NCBI GenBank assembly: GCA_033439265.1
Contig: JAVTVX010000031.1
Location: 15,785,001-15,849,000 of the forward strand
DNA: 64,000 nucleotides
Direction of reading: 5' to 3'
Source: Dillenia suffruticosa
Taxonomy: Eukaryota; Streptophyta; Magnoliopsida; Dilleniales; Dilleniaceae
Part shown: in pieces, positions 10,609 through 21,900 of the stretch
Layout: every line of letters begins with the position of its first letter
Position numbering within the stretch: the first letter of the stretch is position 1
Notes under the pieces: model-generated
The model's input: only the letters and a program-made list of their open reading frames with translations
The model's database searches: none
Told to the model about the DNA's origin: nothing
Translations under genes and position numbers: made by a program

Positions 10609-11856
10609 CTAACTCGATGTGATCAACTCTAACATGCAAATCAACACCAACACCATCAGAATATTGTCTAGTGTCCCACAAATCGCCAAACCATGTCAAG
10701 CAACCATTTCCATTTCCATCCATGTTGGTGCTCGTGTACCCCGTGCATGAGCAGTCCTTCAAGCACTCTTGCTCGCACTCTGTGCTGCGCAAGCTCATGT
10801 TTAGTCGGCCCACCGAAGTATCCGGCAACTTAACCCCCGACACTGTCAAAAAGCCTTCTCCGTTCCTACATGTGAACTCATTCCGCTTCCTGGCACATCC
10901 ATCCCACCTATCTCTCAAAAAATAATCCGTAGGTGACTTGGGCTCAAACCCGGGCAAGCATGTGCAATCAAGCCCATTTACACTTTGCAAGATGCAATTA
11001 CCATTTGGGCCACAATGACCGTATTGGTCACATCGGTCCGATGGAGCTGACCAATCCTCATTCCATTCCGTATTATCCTCGTGCCATGTCAGCAGGCGAC
11101 ATTTGCCAGAGTTTTCCATTACCACTCGTATGATTATGGTTGGATCCTTGACATTGTAAGACACATAAATTACATCTCGAGTATAATTTATTGTGTAATT
11201 GTATGCATCGTTCTCTTTGGACAACTGCCAAGCCCAAGGCAGGTTTCGCCAATATTTCGCCGAGCCATGGTACAAAGTGATTTGGGGTGCGCCAGCTGGG
11301 TCCAACCCGAATGAATAATAACCGGGACTTGGGTCAATTGATGACGTCCAAGCGATCAATACCTGATTCAAACCGGTTATCCGTTCAAGCCGAGTTTTGC
11401 CCCTGGAAGCAAAGTATCTGTAAGATAGTCGAAGCTTTGCCATAATAACGTACTCCGGCTATATTCATCAGTCAAAACCAAATTTCCTGAATCCAACAGT
11501 TGTGCACTTGCCTCATTGGACGAAATATTTGTAGACCATAAAAGAATATTTTGCATCTGATCATAAAGAACAAGATTTCCTGCTCGTATTGTAAGAACTC
11601 CGGTTGAACCATTGATTGGATTTTCTCTGTTTGCCATCCAAACCACTGTTAGTTCAAATACTTGGTTGAACCAAATTCCAACATATCTGTTACTTGAATT
11701 TTCGGGGCTGAAAAATCCGAGAGCAAACTTTTGGTTCTGGGACACTAATATCACCCCATCTTTGACGGGTTGATTCAGGGTTACGGTATCATGTGCGATG
11801 CAGATTCGAAAAAGCACTAAAACGAATAGATTCAAACACAAAAGGACATAAACCAT
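10609..11856 (-). pseudogene. RLK-A: G-lectin S-receptor-like kinase, ectodomain exon only, frameshifted
   Basis: Exon 1 runs from the ATG at 11,856 to a good splice donor after 10,609 (CTAG then GTACTC on the minus strand). It encodes a signal peptide (MVYVLLCLNLFVLVLF), a B-lectin domain (WMANRENPINGSTGVL, LLDSGNLVL, LWQSFDYLTDTLLPG), the S-locus glycoprotein region, an EGF-like segment (CDQYGHCGPNGNC, CTCLPGFEP) and a PAN domain (CEQECLKDCSCTGYTS). Compared with paralogue B, one G is missing at about 11,383, which shifts the frame after the B-lectin domain; apart from this single base the two halves read open. No kinase exons follow: about 170 bp of intron 1 remain before the LINE. The rest of the gene was either displaced beyond the left edge by nested insertions or lost. 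Confidence 0.88.
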
Positions 11857-12257
11857 AATGATAGGAAAATAGAACAGAGTGAAAGAAAAATGAATGGTTA
11901 AGAGGTTTTGTACTGGAATTTCATTTTTGTCACCAACTATAGTTTCAATAAGAAACTAAGTATGAGTCCTAAACTAAACTTGTAGAACCAGCCGTATTGT
12001 CTTCAACACTAGCATGGAAGACTCTCGACTCAAAAAAGAAATAAAGAATAAAAAGAGTTAAAAAAAATCTTTAAATCAAGTTCTTTACGATCCAGTGGAC
12101 ATATTAGAAAATCTCAATTTAGCTTAACTTATTTATTATTTTATTTATATAATTTTTTAAATAAAATAAAAAAGTTTTACTAAAAAAATCTCAATTTTTT
12201 TTAATTTAAAATCACACTTAATTTCCTGGTCAACTTTCCCAAATTGAATGCGTCTTC
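11857..12257. other. 5' flank of RLK-A, no gene
   Basis: AT-rich sequence that aligns by eye with the 5' flank of RLK-B (from about 22,390), including a shared AGCTTAACTTATTTATTATTT stretch (12,121 versus 22,781 on). No independent gene or RNA is visible. Confidence 0.6.
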
Positions 12258-12564
12258 AGCAAAGTCGCTAAATTTAGCTATAAATTTTAGATTTTCATCG
12301 TTAAATTTAGCAATGAATTTTTTTTTGTCACTAATTTATTTGCAACGGATTTTAGTCATGAAAAATTATCCGTTGCTAAATTTAGTGACGAATTTTAGAT
12401 TTTCGTTGCTAAATTTAGTGACAGATTTTTAATTTCCATCGCTAAATTTTTGTGACACATTATTAGTTACGAAAAATTTTTTGTCGCTAATGTTTTTAGC
12501 GATGAATTTTTTTAAAATTTTCGTCGTTAAATTTATGACTAAAAACGTGTTTTTTTTTGTAGTG
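12258..12564. mobile_element. Non-autonomous DNA element with one CACTA-like end
   Basis: Sequence present in the A flank but missing at the equivalent point of the B flank (around 23,190), so it is a net insertion of about 305 bp. It is built of alternating direct and inverted copies of a 'TCGCTAAATTTAGTGACGAAT'-like motif, as in subterminal repeats. Its right end reads TTTTTTTTGTAGTG, the complement of the CACTACAAAAA terminus of En/Spm (CACTA) elements. The left end does not show a matching terminus, so the family call is tentative; the insertion itself is well supported. Confidence 0.5.
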
Positions 12565-13314
12565 GACCCCGACTAGTTGCTTGATATAAATTCTATCCAA
12601 AAGGTTTTGAATTATTTAGCAATGTTCCAACTGACAATGGTGACATTCTTTGGCCAGACTCAACAAAGTATGTAAATTAGAAGAAATTGACGTTAACCTA
12701 TTACTGTAAGGGGCCTACACATGGTCCCGAAATTGTGGAACTGTTTCCCAAGTTTTGGAATCAGTCATAACACCATCATTTTCGGATAATCTAGACATTA
12801 CGTGGCCTTCCAAGAAAATTGTTATGGAGTCGAATCAATGAAATGAACACCATAGGTCCAGACGGTAAAGGTCGTTTCCACAAATTATGATGTGATGAAC
12901 TGTTCACATGCTATTGGCCTCTCACTTTATCACGATCCATCATTTTTACCCAGATTTTGACAACCCGTAATGCCTCAACCCCAGGTTAAGCGTACTCGAC
13001 AAGAGAACAAACTTGTGATTGACCCTTGGTGTGGTTTATGAGGAGTCCTCCCGCTAGTTAAGTAGTAATCATCTTTCTGGGTAATAAAGCTTATTCTTTT
13101 CTCATTGTGTTGTCTGTTTAATTGCTTTTGTACACAATTATTTTGCTCGATTGTTAGAACACCCTGGTGCATCATATTATATTAAAAGTACCACATAACA
13201 AATACGTTGTTGCATTACTTGAGTTGATTGATACCCGGTATCTTGATAGTATGGATCAAATGCGCTTACAAGGCGCAATGAACCTCGAAGGGCATGAGGC
13301 CCTAAATTGCCGAA
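12565..13314. other. Duplicated spacer (copy of about 23,195-24,735)
   Basis: Closely matches the B-C spacer in two stretches: 12,565-12,835 with 23,195-23,460, and 12,835-13,240 with 24,336-24,730. The gap between them in the other copy is a probable solo LTR. No gene seen; the short frames here are shadows. Confidence 0.7.
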
Positions 13315-14645
13315 TCCTAGACAATAATCAAGATATGACCAAATCATGCTCAAAGTCCAACGTCTTGTGACTTAGTTGGCTTAGGGACTGATGTCCTTTA
13401 ACTATGATCGGGGTTTCGATCCCCCATGGGTATGAAAAAATCAGTACTGGGAGACATGTTCCCTTTCAGGTCCTGTAACGATCGGTTCAAATTAGTTTGG
13501 GTGATTTCTGAATATTTGGTGATAGTCAAACCAAGATACCAAAAAAAAAAAATCCAAGAGAAAGTGACTAGGCAGCCGGCCCAAGAAGAAGGGACAGACT
13601 GCCCAGCCCAAAATCAGTGCATGGGTTCTGGCCGACTCTGGCCAGACCCCATCCCGTTCTGCCAGCAGTTGCAGCCCACCTTCGGCCCACTTAAAGGAGC
13701 TATCAAGACTATTTTTTTTTTGTTACACAAATAAAGTATCAAGTTGGGGGAGGGATTGTGACTACTAGGCTGTCCCCTTAGGGATGAACTATCAAGACTA
13801 TCAAATGAAGACTTAATTAAGGCCCAAGAGGACTGCACAGCTAGTCCAAAACAAGTCCAGAAGATTGAACCATAAACTGTCTAGAAATGACCCAGGAGCA
13901 TGGCACAATCCAAGCCATGTACAAGCCCACTTTATGAAGCAGGTGGTCCAGCCTTTGGAGGTACTTAAGCCCACTAAATTGGGCATTTTACAGAGTTCCA
14001 AGAAAGGGCCTCCAACGGCTTGATTCCTTTTTTTTAGGCTTGAACTCAAGACTTTTATAAGGAGTAGGGGGTGGTACCAGCAGAGTTCATAGACATCACT
14101 AGAAAATTCTAGCCATTGGGGAGATGACAGTCCTCTCCCTCACTTCACTCTCCTTTTTCTCACCCCTCATTCTCAATAAATAGGGAGCATTGACTTGGGG
14201 TAAAAAAAAAAAAACAAACAAATTTAAAGAAGAAGTGATTTTCTCACCCCTCATTCTCACCCCTTCTAGAATTGTCTCACAATTGTCTTGTAATGCCTCT
14301 TTGAAAAAACATCAAAGTAAACTTTGAGATTATTCTCTCAAAATTAGTCTTTCTTGTTGTTATTCCAACACTTTAAAACTCCCTTAAATCTCCTTCACAA
14401 AAGCCTTCCATTGCTCATCCAAAATCATCACTTGTCAAACACCAAAGCTTCCGCATTCACTTCAACCCTTTCCTTCAATCTTGTCTTCGTATAGTTCACC
14501 TATGCAAGAGTGATTTGAGATTACATGTCTAGAAAAGAGTTATCTTAGGAAGTGAGACCAAAAGAACTGCACCACTTTCCTAGACTCTTACTTGGTGCAA
14601 CCGACTCTCGATCGGTTGGGGTCTAACACCGGGTCTAAGATTTTC
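13315..14645. mobile_element. About 1.3 kb insertion specific to this copy of the duplicated block
   Basis: The paralogous spacer passes from AAATTGCCC to TTAAGTGTATAC at about 24,740-24,765 with no extra sequence, whereas here about 1.3 kb intervenes. The insert contains a tRNA-like stretch (about 13,366-13,433) and a segment from TGTAACGATCGG (13,474) to GGTCTAACA (about 14,631) that could be a solo LTR. That segment has TG...CA ends, an AATAAATAGG TATA-like box near 14,175 and a pyrimidine-rich stretch, but I see no clean target-site duplication. Confidence 0.5.
13366..13433 (+). repeat. tRNA-like (SINE-head-like) sequence
   Basis: TGACTTAGTTGG resembles the pol III A box and GGGGTTTCGATCCCCC the B box, about 40 bases apart as in a tRNA or tRNA-derived SINE. 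No complete cloverleaf can be drawn and no poly(A) tail follows directly, so this is a relic rather than a tRNA gene. Confidence 0.35.
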
Positions 14646-14934
14646 AACTGTGTATATGGAACGTGTCCATTTTGCTAAAAATTTAGGCGAAGATACATTT
14701 ACTTTTCAATTCTGAAAATCTGATTTTAGGAAAGAATTTACAATTTCTCTATCCAAAGACTAAAATGGAATATCAAGTGAAGATTCAATCAAAACTCGTT
14801 GTCAAATATATGGCTAGAAATCAAGAATTCCATTAGAAGTTGGAGAATTCAGTTATTGACAAAACATAATCACTCTTCAAGAACTTGATATTATGTTTCT
14901 TATCATCCAACTTATATACGTTTTAGGACATCTA

Positions 14935-15351
14935 CAAGATTCCTGTGCTGAAGCTTTGAGATTAAAATGACTTCTTTTTTAAACACTTGTAAACCTTGAC
15001 TTGAATCCTTGGACAGTCTTTTCACCGCTATTTCTTGTCCTGTTGGAAGCACACCCTAATATCATCGGAAGGCATAATTGTTATTACTAATAAAGTCTTC
15101 CCACGTACAAAATTTGCAACTTTGTACCATCTAAGTTATTTACCAGATTGTATTCTTTACCTTGTAAACAGGACCGAAACCGCCTTGTCCAATTTTGTTG
15201 GTCGAAGAGAAGTTGTTGATAGCAATGGTGACTCTATCGAAATGAAATAAAGGCAGCTCAAGACGTTCCTCTGTTGTAGTTCTTTTGGCCTGACCATGGT
15301 CTGGAATAGTATTTGGTGTTTCTTGGGATAACCGGAGCACTGTTTACAAGG
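14935..15351 (-). pseudogene. C-prime: kinase-exon fragment, second copy of RLK-C
   Basis: Two exons of a G-lectin receptor kinase survive. Exon 3 (15,161-15,351) has the juxtamembrane end and glycine loop ([11 protein letters not shown]). The first part of exon 4 (about 14,935-15,055) has [13 protein letters not shown] with the ATP-binding Lys. Both match RLK-C closely. After the stretch corresponding to HRNLV, the sequence jumps straight into the 3' flank of RLK-C (its equivalent near 25,040), deleting the rest of exon 4 and exons 5-7. Upstream of exon 3 the similarity to C ends near 15,351, so exons 1-2 are gone. Exon 4 also carries changes such as an extra-hydrophobic FKK for FKN. It cannot make a functional kinase. 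Confidence 0.85.
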
Positions 15352-17041
15352 TAGAAACTCGAAAGTGATTTGAAAGACTTGATGTGAAAACAAAGGTCAC
15401 TCTTATAAGCGTAGAAAATTTTAAACACCGAACAAAACTAGCAATTATTCGTCGCAACGTAATATCTCCGGTCAAATCTTCTTTTGTGAAGCTTTTGTTC
15501 CCTCCCTATACGCAAAGATGCGTCCTTTGGAGAAAGTTAAGACCAAACTCTGAGATTTTTTAATTAAAAAAAAGTATTAATATAATAATAATTTTAGTAC
15601 TTTTCATAAGAAATATAACTTTTACTTTGTAAAATTTTTTATTTCTTCTATAAAAAATACTACTTCTGTTATGACTTTGTTCCATTTTAAGTGTTGGCCT
15701 CGTATTTGAATGAAAAATTATTTACACCTTTTTTTGTCAATTTTACCCCTATACAACAATATAAATGGCCTTTACAATTTCCTTAAATATCTCTTAATCT
15801 TGGATCACCACTTGATAATCATTAAAAGGGTAATTTAGTTAAAAATATTTATAATTAAGACTATTACATGTATTTCTTAGTTCTTGTGCCAAAATTAAAA
15901 ATTTTTTACAGAGATAAAGTTAGAAATTAATTGAGACAAGTTAATTGTGCAACCCTGATAGATGTAAATTGGGGGGAGGGCATAAAACATATTTTTAAAA
16001 GGCATAACTAAATATTTTTTAAATTACAAGGAACCTATAAACATTTAGGGGGAACCCAAGTTTCCTGGGCCTCTCTAAATTTGTTTCCGTCAATGTTTTT
16101 TTTTTAATTTATTTTTTAATATGTTGGAAGACTTAAATTCAAGACTTTTTAAAGAGAGGGGGACGATATCATTTGACTTATAACTTATTGATCACCATAT
16201 CAATGCTTTGTGTAATCGCATTAAATCATTACTTGGAAAAGTTATAGAATTTGGTATTTAGTGCTCTGCTCAATGCGAAAAGGGAAAAAAAAAAATGCCG
16301 AGTTAACCATTTGCTGGTTTCAGATAAGGATGGTGATTTGCTCCGGTTCTTGTCAACTTCTATACAAGCAATCGGCTTATCTAAAAACCAAAAAAAAAAA
16401 AAAAAAAAATGGTGGAAAATTTTCCTTTATCTTATTGTCTATTGTCGATGAGTTCAAAGGGTACTAATTGCGGAGATTTTCAAATCAGTCTATTTATTAA
16501 ATTATGATTAGTTCATTATTTATTTCCCTTTGAAATCTCAAATTTAAATTTCTCAAATAAAATAAAATGTGATTAAACAATTCATCATCTAAATTTCTTA
16601 AAGTTAAAAAAAAAAAAAAAATTGGCCCATCAAACGTTCCAAAAAGTATTTGTTGACAAAAGACACTTTCTTTTGAATTGATTAGTGCATGGCTAGCTTT
16701 GAGTATGAAATCAATTTCAGGGTCCACGAATTAAATATATCCCACATGTGAACGCATAGTTTTCCTTAATGAAATTCCAAGTGCCTGCATGATTTGTCCA
16801 ATGTTTTGAAGAGCGTGTGGTAACCGTAGGAGGTATGTCAAACATTTTTTAAAATTTTAGGTTATGACATAAACTATCAAAAAAAAAAAAAAAATTATGC
16901 GAACAGGAAATTGTATCAAATCGAATTAATTTAACTTTTAAACTTAATTTCTTTTTAGATTTTAAAAATTTTAAAAAATAAATTAATGAAAATCAATTTT
17001 CTTATATAATTTTTCTTAGTTAATTAACGTTTATACCTATG

Positions 17042-17119
<78 letters not shown>

Positions 17120-17569
17120 TTTTACTTACTAATATTTCATCTCCCACTTTAGGATCTAAGATATCATTTTTTTACTTTTGTTTTTATCATGTTCTATTCT
17201 CATAGGATTGAAGTTATAATTTTAAAAAGACATCATTTTTTACTTAAATTATTAAATAATTATTTATTATTTATTATATCTGCGTAATCATATTAACCGA
17301 TTGAACGAGTTAAACCATTTTACGGATGTAGTGCTCACCTTATAGATTAAAGTTTGGTATGGTATTGAAAACACTTGCGTTTTCTATTCTCACTTACTAA
17401 TACGTTCCTTGTGATTTAATGATCGTGTCTCCATCTTTTAAAATTTAAGCCCTCAAGAAAGGGAAAAAAAAAAAAAAAAAAAGAAGTTGCACAATTTTTT
17501 CTCCATAAACAAAAAGATGCGTTGCAAATTACAATTTTGATATATATTAATGGAGCAAATATGTATAAG
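15352..17569. other. AT-rich spacer, no gene
   Basis: Low-complexity A/T runs, scattered poly(A) tracts (about 16,391, 16,606, 16,879 and 17,464) and a long (TC)n microsatellite. I see no coding exon, tRNA or structured RNA. Confidence 0.6.
17044..17115. repeat. (TC)n microsatellite
   Basis: About 70 bases of uninterrupted CT dinucleotides. Confidence 0.95.
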
Positions 17570-18180
17570 CAGAGGCGGATTTAAGACCGAGAGGCACGAG
17601 GTGCAAAAAAATAATAAAATACTTGTTCAAGCAACAAACCTGAATTATAAAAGTATATTAATAAATTTAAAATATCAATAAAAAAATAATTCAATTATGA
17701 TATTCTGAAAATCGAAAGTTTTAATTGAATGGATGTATATTTTTCATGAGACAAAGAATGATTTTTCTTTAAATTTAAAGACAATTTCAGCAGTTAATCG
17801 GAGAAAATTTGTGAGTAAAGATTTTGGTATTCGATAAGTGAATGAAATATAAAGAATAAATTAGGGATGTGTAAAAAAGAGAAGTAGCAGAAAGCTAGAG
17901 AGAAAATGGAAATGAGAGGGAAAAAAGACAAAAAGAAAAGGAGAAAGAAAAACAAAACATATGGGGAGAGAGACTGAGAGGGAGAGGAGGAGGGAGAGGG
18001 AGAGAAAAGGAAAAGTTCGTGGAAGGAGGGGGAGAGAAAAGAAAAAGTGGTCAAATGAATGATTTGTATAATTATAGTTAAATGAATGCAAAATAAATAT
18101 GTATCATAAATACTAATTGAATTTTAAAAAATTGAGTGGGTGTCATTTCCCAATCTGATCTCTTCTTAGATCCGCCTCTG
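17570..18180. mobile_element. hAT-like MITE, 611 bp
   Basis: Terminal inverted repeats CAGAGGCGGATTTAAG (left) and CTTAGATCCGCCTCTG (right) match at 15 of 16 positions. The eight bases outside each end are TGTATAAG and TGCATGGG, alike at 5 of 8 and differing only by transitions, consistent with an aged 8-bp target-site duplication. The interior has no transposase; it includes an AT-rich left part and a purine-rich (GAGA/GGAGG) right part. Confidence 0.8.
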
Positions 18181-18479
18181 TGCATGGGCATAACATTATG
18201 CTCAAGGGTTAGGGACACATTTGCCTCATAAGTTTATCCGTAGCAAATCAGGCGTACTAGAAGGAATCTTTTTTTTTTTTTAAGAGAAAAAGAGGAAGAA
18301 GAAGTGATTTTTTTTTTCTTTTTCAAATTGAAGCTACTTGATTTCATTCTCTCAAATATAGCCTCTCAATTGTCCTACATTGGATTATTTTCTTGTAATT
18401 AAATACAGTAAAATGGTGTAGCCCAAGAATTACTTCTGCAGCAACTTTGCCATAAATGACAGGGGACACAGCCTTTACC

Positions 18480-18691
18480 AAGTTTCCATGCTGGTTATCG
18501 ACATGTCATTCACAAAATGTTGGTTTGCTCTCGGGAACTAGGAATCTAGATGTCTATTAATCTTAGGAAAATCTGTGTCCCCATCTGTGCCACTCTCCAA
18601 CGTTAAACCTACGTCCGACATTCTAGATCTATCAACCGCAATCCTTTTAGATTCTTTTTGCTGCAGTCTCATTGCCGTCAGGTAGCTGACC
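18480..18691 (-). pseudogene. Decayed kinase exon-4 scrap between B and C-prime
   Basis: On the minus strand a TTATTTCAG acceptor-like sequence is followed by GQLPDGNETAAKRI, matching the start of exon 4 in this family ([14 protein letters not shown], with Lys in place). A stop follows at once. About 200 bases on, NQHGNLVK matches [11 protein letters not shown]. The spacing is about 90 bases longer than in intact paralogues, so an insertion or rearrangement lies between. This suggests one more lost member of the cluster or a leftover of the block duplication. Confidence 0.45.
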
Positions 18692-18949
18692 CTGAAATAA
18701 TTAAAACAAACCACAAAGATGTCTCTTGCCTTCAAGCAATGCATTTGTAGCAAATCAATGTACTTGGTGCTCAAATACAGGATCAGAAATCCTCTGAATT
18801 TGAAATGTGGCATGAAATGGGTAACTTACATTTGTGCCTTCCAAAGGTTCCTTAATGGGTTACATGTGGTTCACAAATCACATAACAAGTATACAAATAC
18901 ACATACGACCCTTATAGCAGGAGAAACTATATTGGCCAATTTCCATATT

Positions 18950-21900
18950 TTACCGAGCATGAGCTGTGGATACTGTCATCTCATTTAAAGAAAAAACTTC
19001 CTCTTTCTCGGCAGTTCTCCTGATAAAGAATCCATGAGGCTTTGGGGAAGGCAAAGCTACATCACTACAGAGCATTAGAACTACTTCCAACATTGTTGGC
19101 CGATCTGCTGCACATCCTTGCACGCACAGTAACCCAATGTGGATGCATCTCAACACTTCATTAGTAACATACTTCTTGAGCGATAAGTCGACTATCTCAA
19201 GCACTTTGCCTTCCATCCATAAATTCCAAACCTGTGAGATTCAATCGTTAGAAGGGCTAATTTATAGATTGGAAACTTGAGAATACTAATCAATAAAACT
19301 AACATGTCCTAACAAGTTTAAGAAAGGATGGTCGTGATAGTCACTGTTGTTCTTCTTTCTGCTTATGATCTCAAGCATTAGCACACCAAAACTAAAGACG
19401 TCTGATTTGGCTGAAAGTTTCCCAAATAGTGCATATTCCGGGGACATATAACCGCTACAAATGAATAGATTGTACAAAATTATTGTTAGATTTTACGTGA
19501 CATCACGTCATTCTTGTGTGTGAGAATTACTTACTATGTACCAACCACTCTTTTTGTGTTTTCCTGACTTTGGTCATTTCCAAATATTTTAGCCATTCCA
19601 AATCTTAGGATTCATTTCGGCATCAAGAAGAATGTTATTCGGTTTTAGGTCCCTGTGGATAACTTTCAATCTCGAATCTTGATGAAGATACATCATCCCC
19701 CTTGCAATTCCAAGTATAATTTCAAAGCGTGTTCTCCAATTCAAAATCAATTTTCTTTGTGAATCTGTTCGAACAAAAGAAATTATAACTGATTAGTATT
19801 GAATGAACATACTTTCTTCATCTTTTTTCTGAGAAAGACATGAACATTACCAAAAATGAAATAGTCCAAGCTTTTGTTTGGTAGATATTCACAAACCAAT
19901 ATCTTTTCCTCTTCTTGAATGCAGCAACCAAGAAGTTTCACTAGATTTTTGTGCTGAAGGTGGGCAATTAGAAGGACTTCATTTTTGAATTGTTCTATTC
20001 CTTGCCCTGATTCTTTAGACAATCTTTTTACAGCAATCTCCTGCCCATTAGACAGCTTGCCCTAAAAAGTAAAAAACACAAAAATATTGGCGCATAAAAC
20101 AATTTAAATAAAATGATCTATTAAGCTAGAAATATCTGAGCTTTGAAATTCTTAAATGACTAAACAAGAAAGTACCTTATAAACAGAACCAAAACCACCT
20201 TGGCCAAGTTTGTGAGTGTGAGAGAAATCATTTGTGGCTGCAACAATGGTGCTCAAGTCGTAGAAATGTAAATCTTGATCTGCCTTGCTTTGTATGAACT
20301 CAGCAGCCACTGAACTTTCTTTGAAGCTTCTAAATATACGAATAATAAATTGTGACAATGGATTGTGAGATTGCCTCTTAATTTCTCCTAAATGAATCAC
20401 AAGCAACCTCAATTAGAATTTTATTTAGCAAAAAATCAATAACTTTGTTAGCCTAAAGGTGATTCAACCATACCATTTTAACAATTTTTTTCTGCTAAAC
20501 TGGTTAATATCCCATAAAGAAAAACCCCTATAACAGAAGAAAATTTTGGTTGATCAGTTGTTTTCACCTTTCATCTTCCTGTGTTTCACTTTTACTAACC
20601 AATAATAGGAAAATATGACACCAAGAAACAACACCCGTGCAACCAAAGATAAGGTCAGCGCCAACACTTACTTCGAGGAAGAGCTCTTTTTCTTCTCTTA
20701 TGTATTTTCAGTTGAATTATTCTGACCAGAATGTTCAGCTGCATTGTGGAGAGAAAATAAACAAATTATTCTAGTCGGTCCCATCCATTAAAAAACATGC
20801 ATTTGAATGCCGATTGCTGAATATGTCATGTAGGGCTAACAACAAGGCCTCTTTTGTCAACCCCAAACATACTGAATTTGGGCTTTTTTTGTTTTTTTGG
20901 TGGGGGGAGGGGAGGAAAGGCAGATCTAGGCGAATTTAAATTGATCAAAATTTGTATGAATTTTACACAGTGAGATTGGTGGAGGAAAAGTAAGTATATT
21001 GTATATATTATCTGGAGCGCTAACATCTAAGTTTCTGAATTTAGATTAATGGGCTCAAAGTCAAGTCAAGATCGGCGATCTTGATAGGACAACGCAAAAT
21101 TGGTCAACAACGAACTGTGAAAGGAGACAAGGATAACAGTACCTAACTCGATGTGATCAACTCGAACATGCAAATCAAAACCGTCATGATCAGAATATTG
21201 TCTAGCGTCCCACAAATCGCCAAACTATGTCAAACAACCATTTCCATTTCCATCCATGTTGGTGCTCGTGTATCCCGTGCATAAGCAGTCCTTCAAGCAC
21301 TCCTGCTCACACATTGTGCTACTCAAGCTCATGTTCAGTTGGGCCATTGAAGTATCCGGCAACTTAACCCCCAACACTCTCAAAAACCCTTCTCCGTTCC
21401 TACATGTGGATTCATTCCGCTTCCTGGCACATCCATCCCACCTATCTCTCAAATAATAATCCGTAGGTGACTTGGGCTCAAACCCGGGCAAGCTTGTGCA
21501 ATCAAGTCCATTTACACTTTGCAAGATGCAATTACCATTTGGGCCACAATGACCGTATTGGTCACATCGGTCCGATGGAGCTGACCAATCCTCATTCCAT
21601 TCCTTATTATCCTCGTGCCATGTCAGCTGGCGAAAATTGCCAGAGTTTTCAATTACCACTCGTGTGATTATGGTTGGATCCTTGACATTGTAAGACCCAT
21701 AAATTATATCTCGAGTATAATTCATTGTGTAATTGTATGCATTGTTCTCTTTGGACAACAGCCAAGCCCAAGGCAGGTTTCGCCAATACTACGCCGTGCC
21801 ATTGTACAAAATGATCTGGGGTGAGCCAGCCGGGTCCACCTCCAATGAATAATAACCAGGACTTGGGTCGACTGATGACTTCCAAGCGATTAAAACCAGA

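Noticed and set aside
13021-13160. Possible conserved RNA because the segment is nearly identical at 24,520-24,660
   Set aside because: Similarity is explained by the block duplication; no structure or promoter stands out.
17794-18091. Ser/Phe/Leu-rich minus-strand frames resembling membrane proteins
   Set aside because: They arise from the purine-rich interior of the hAT-like MITE and have no homology I recognise.
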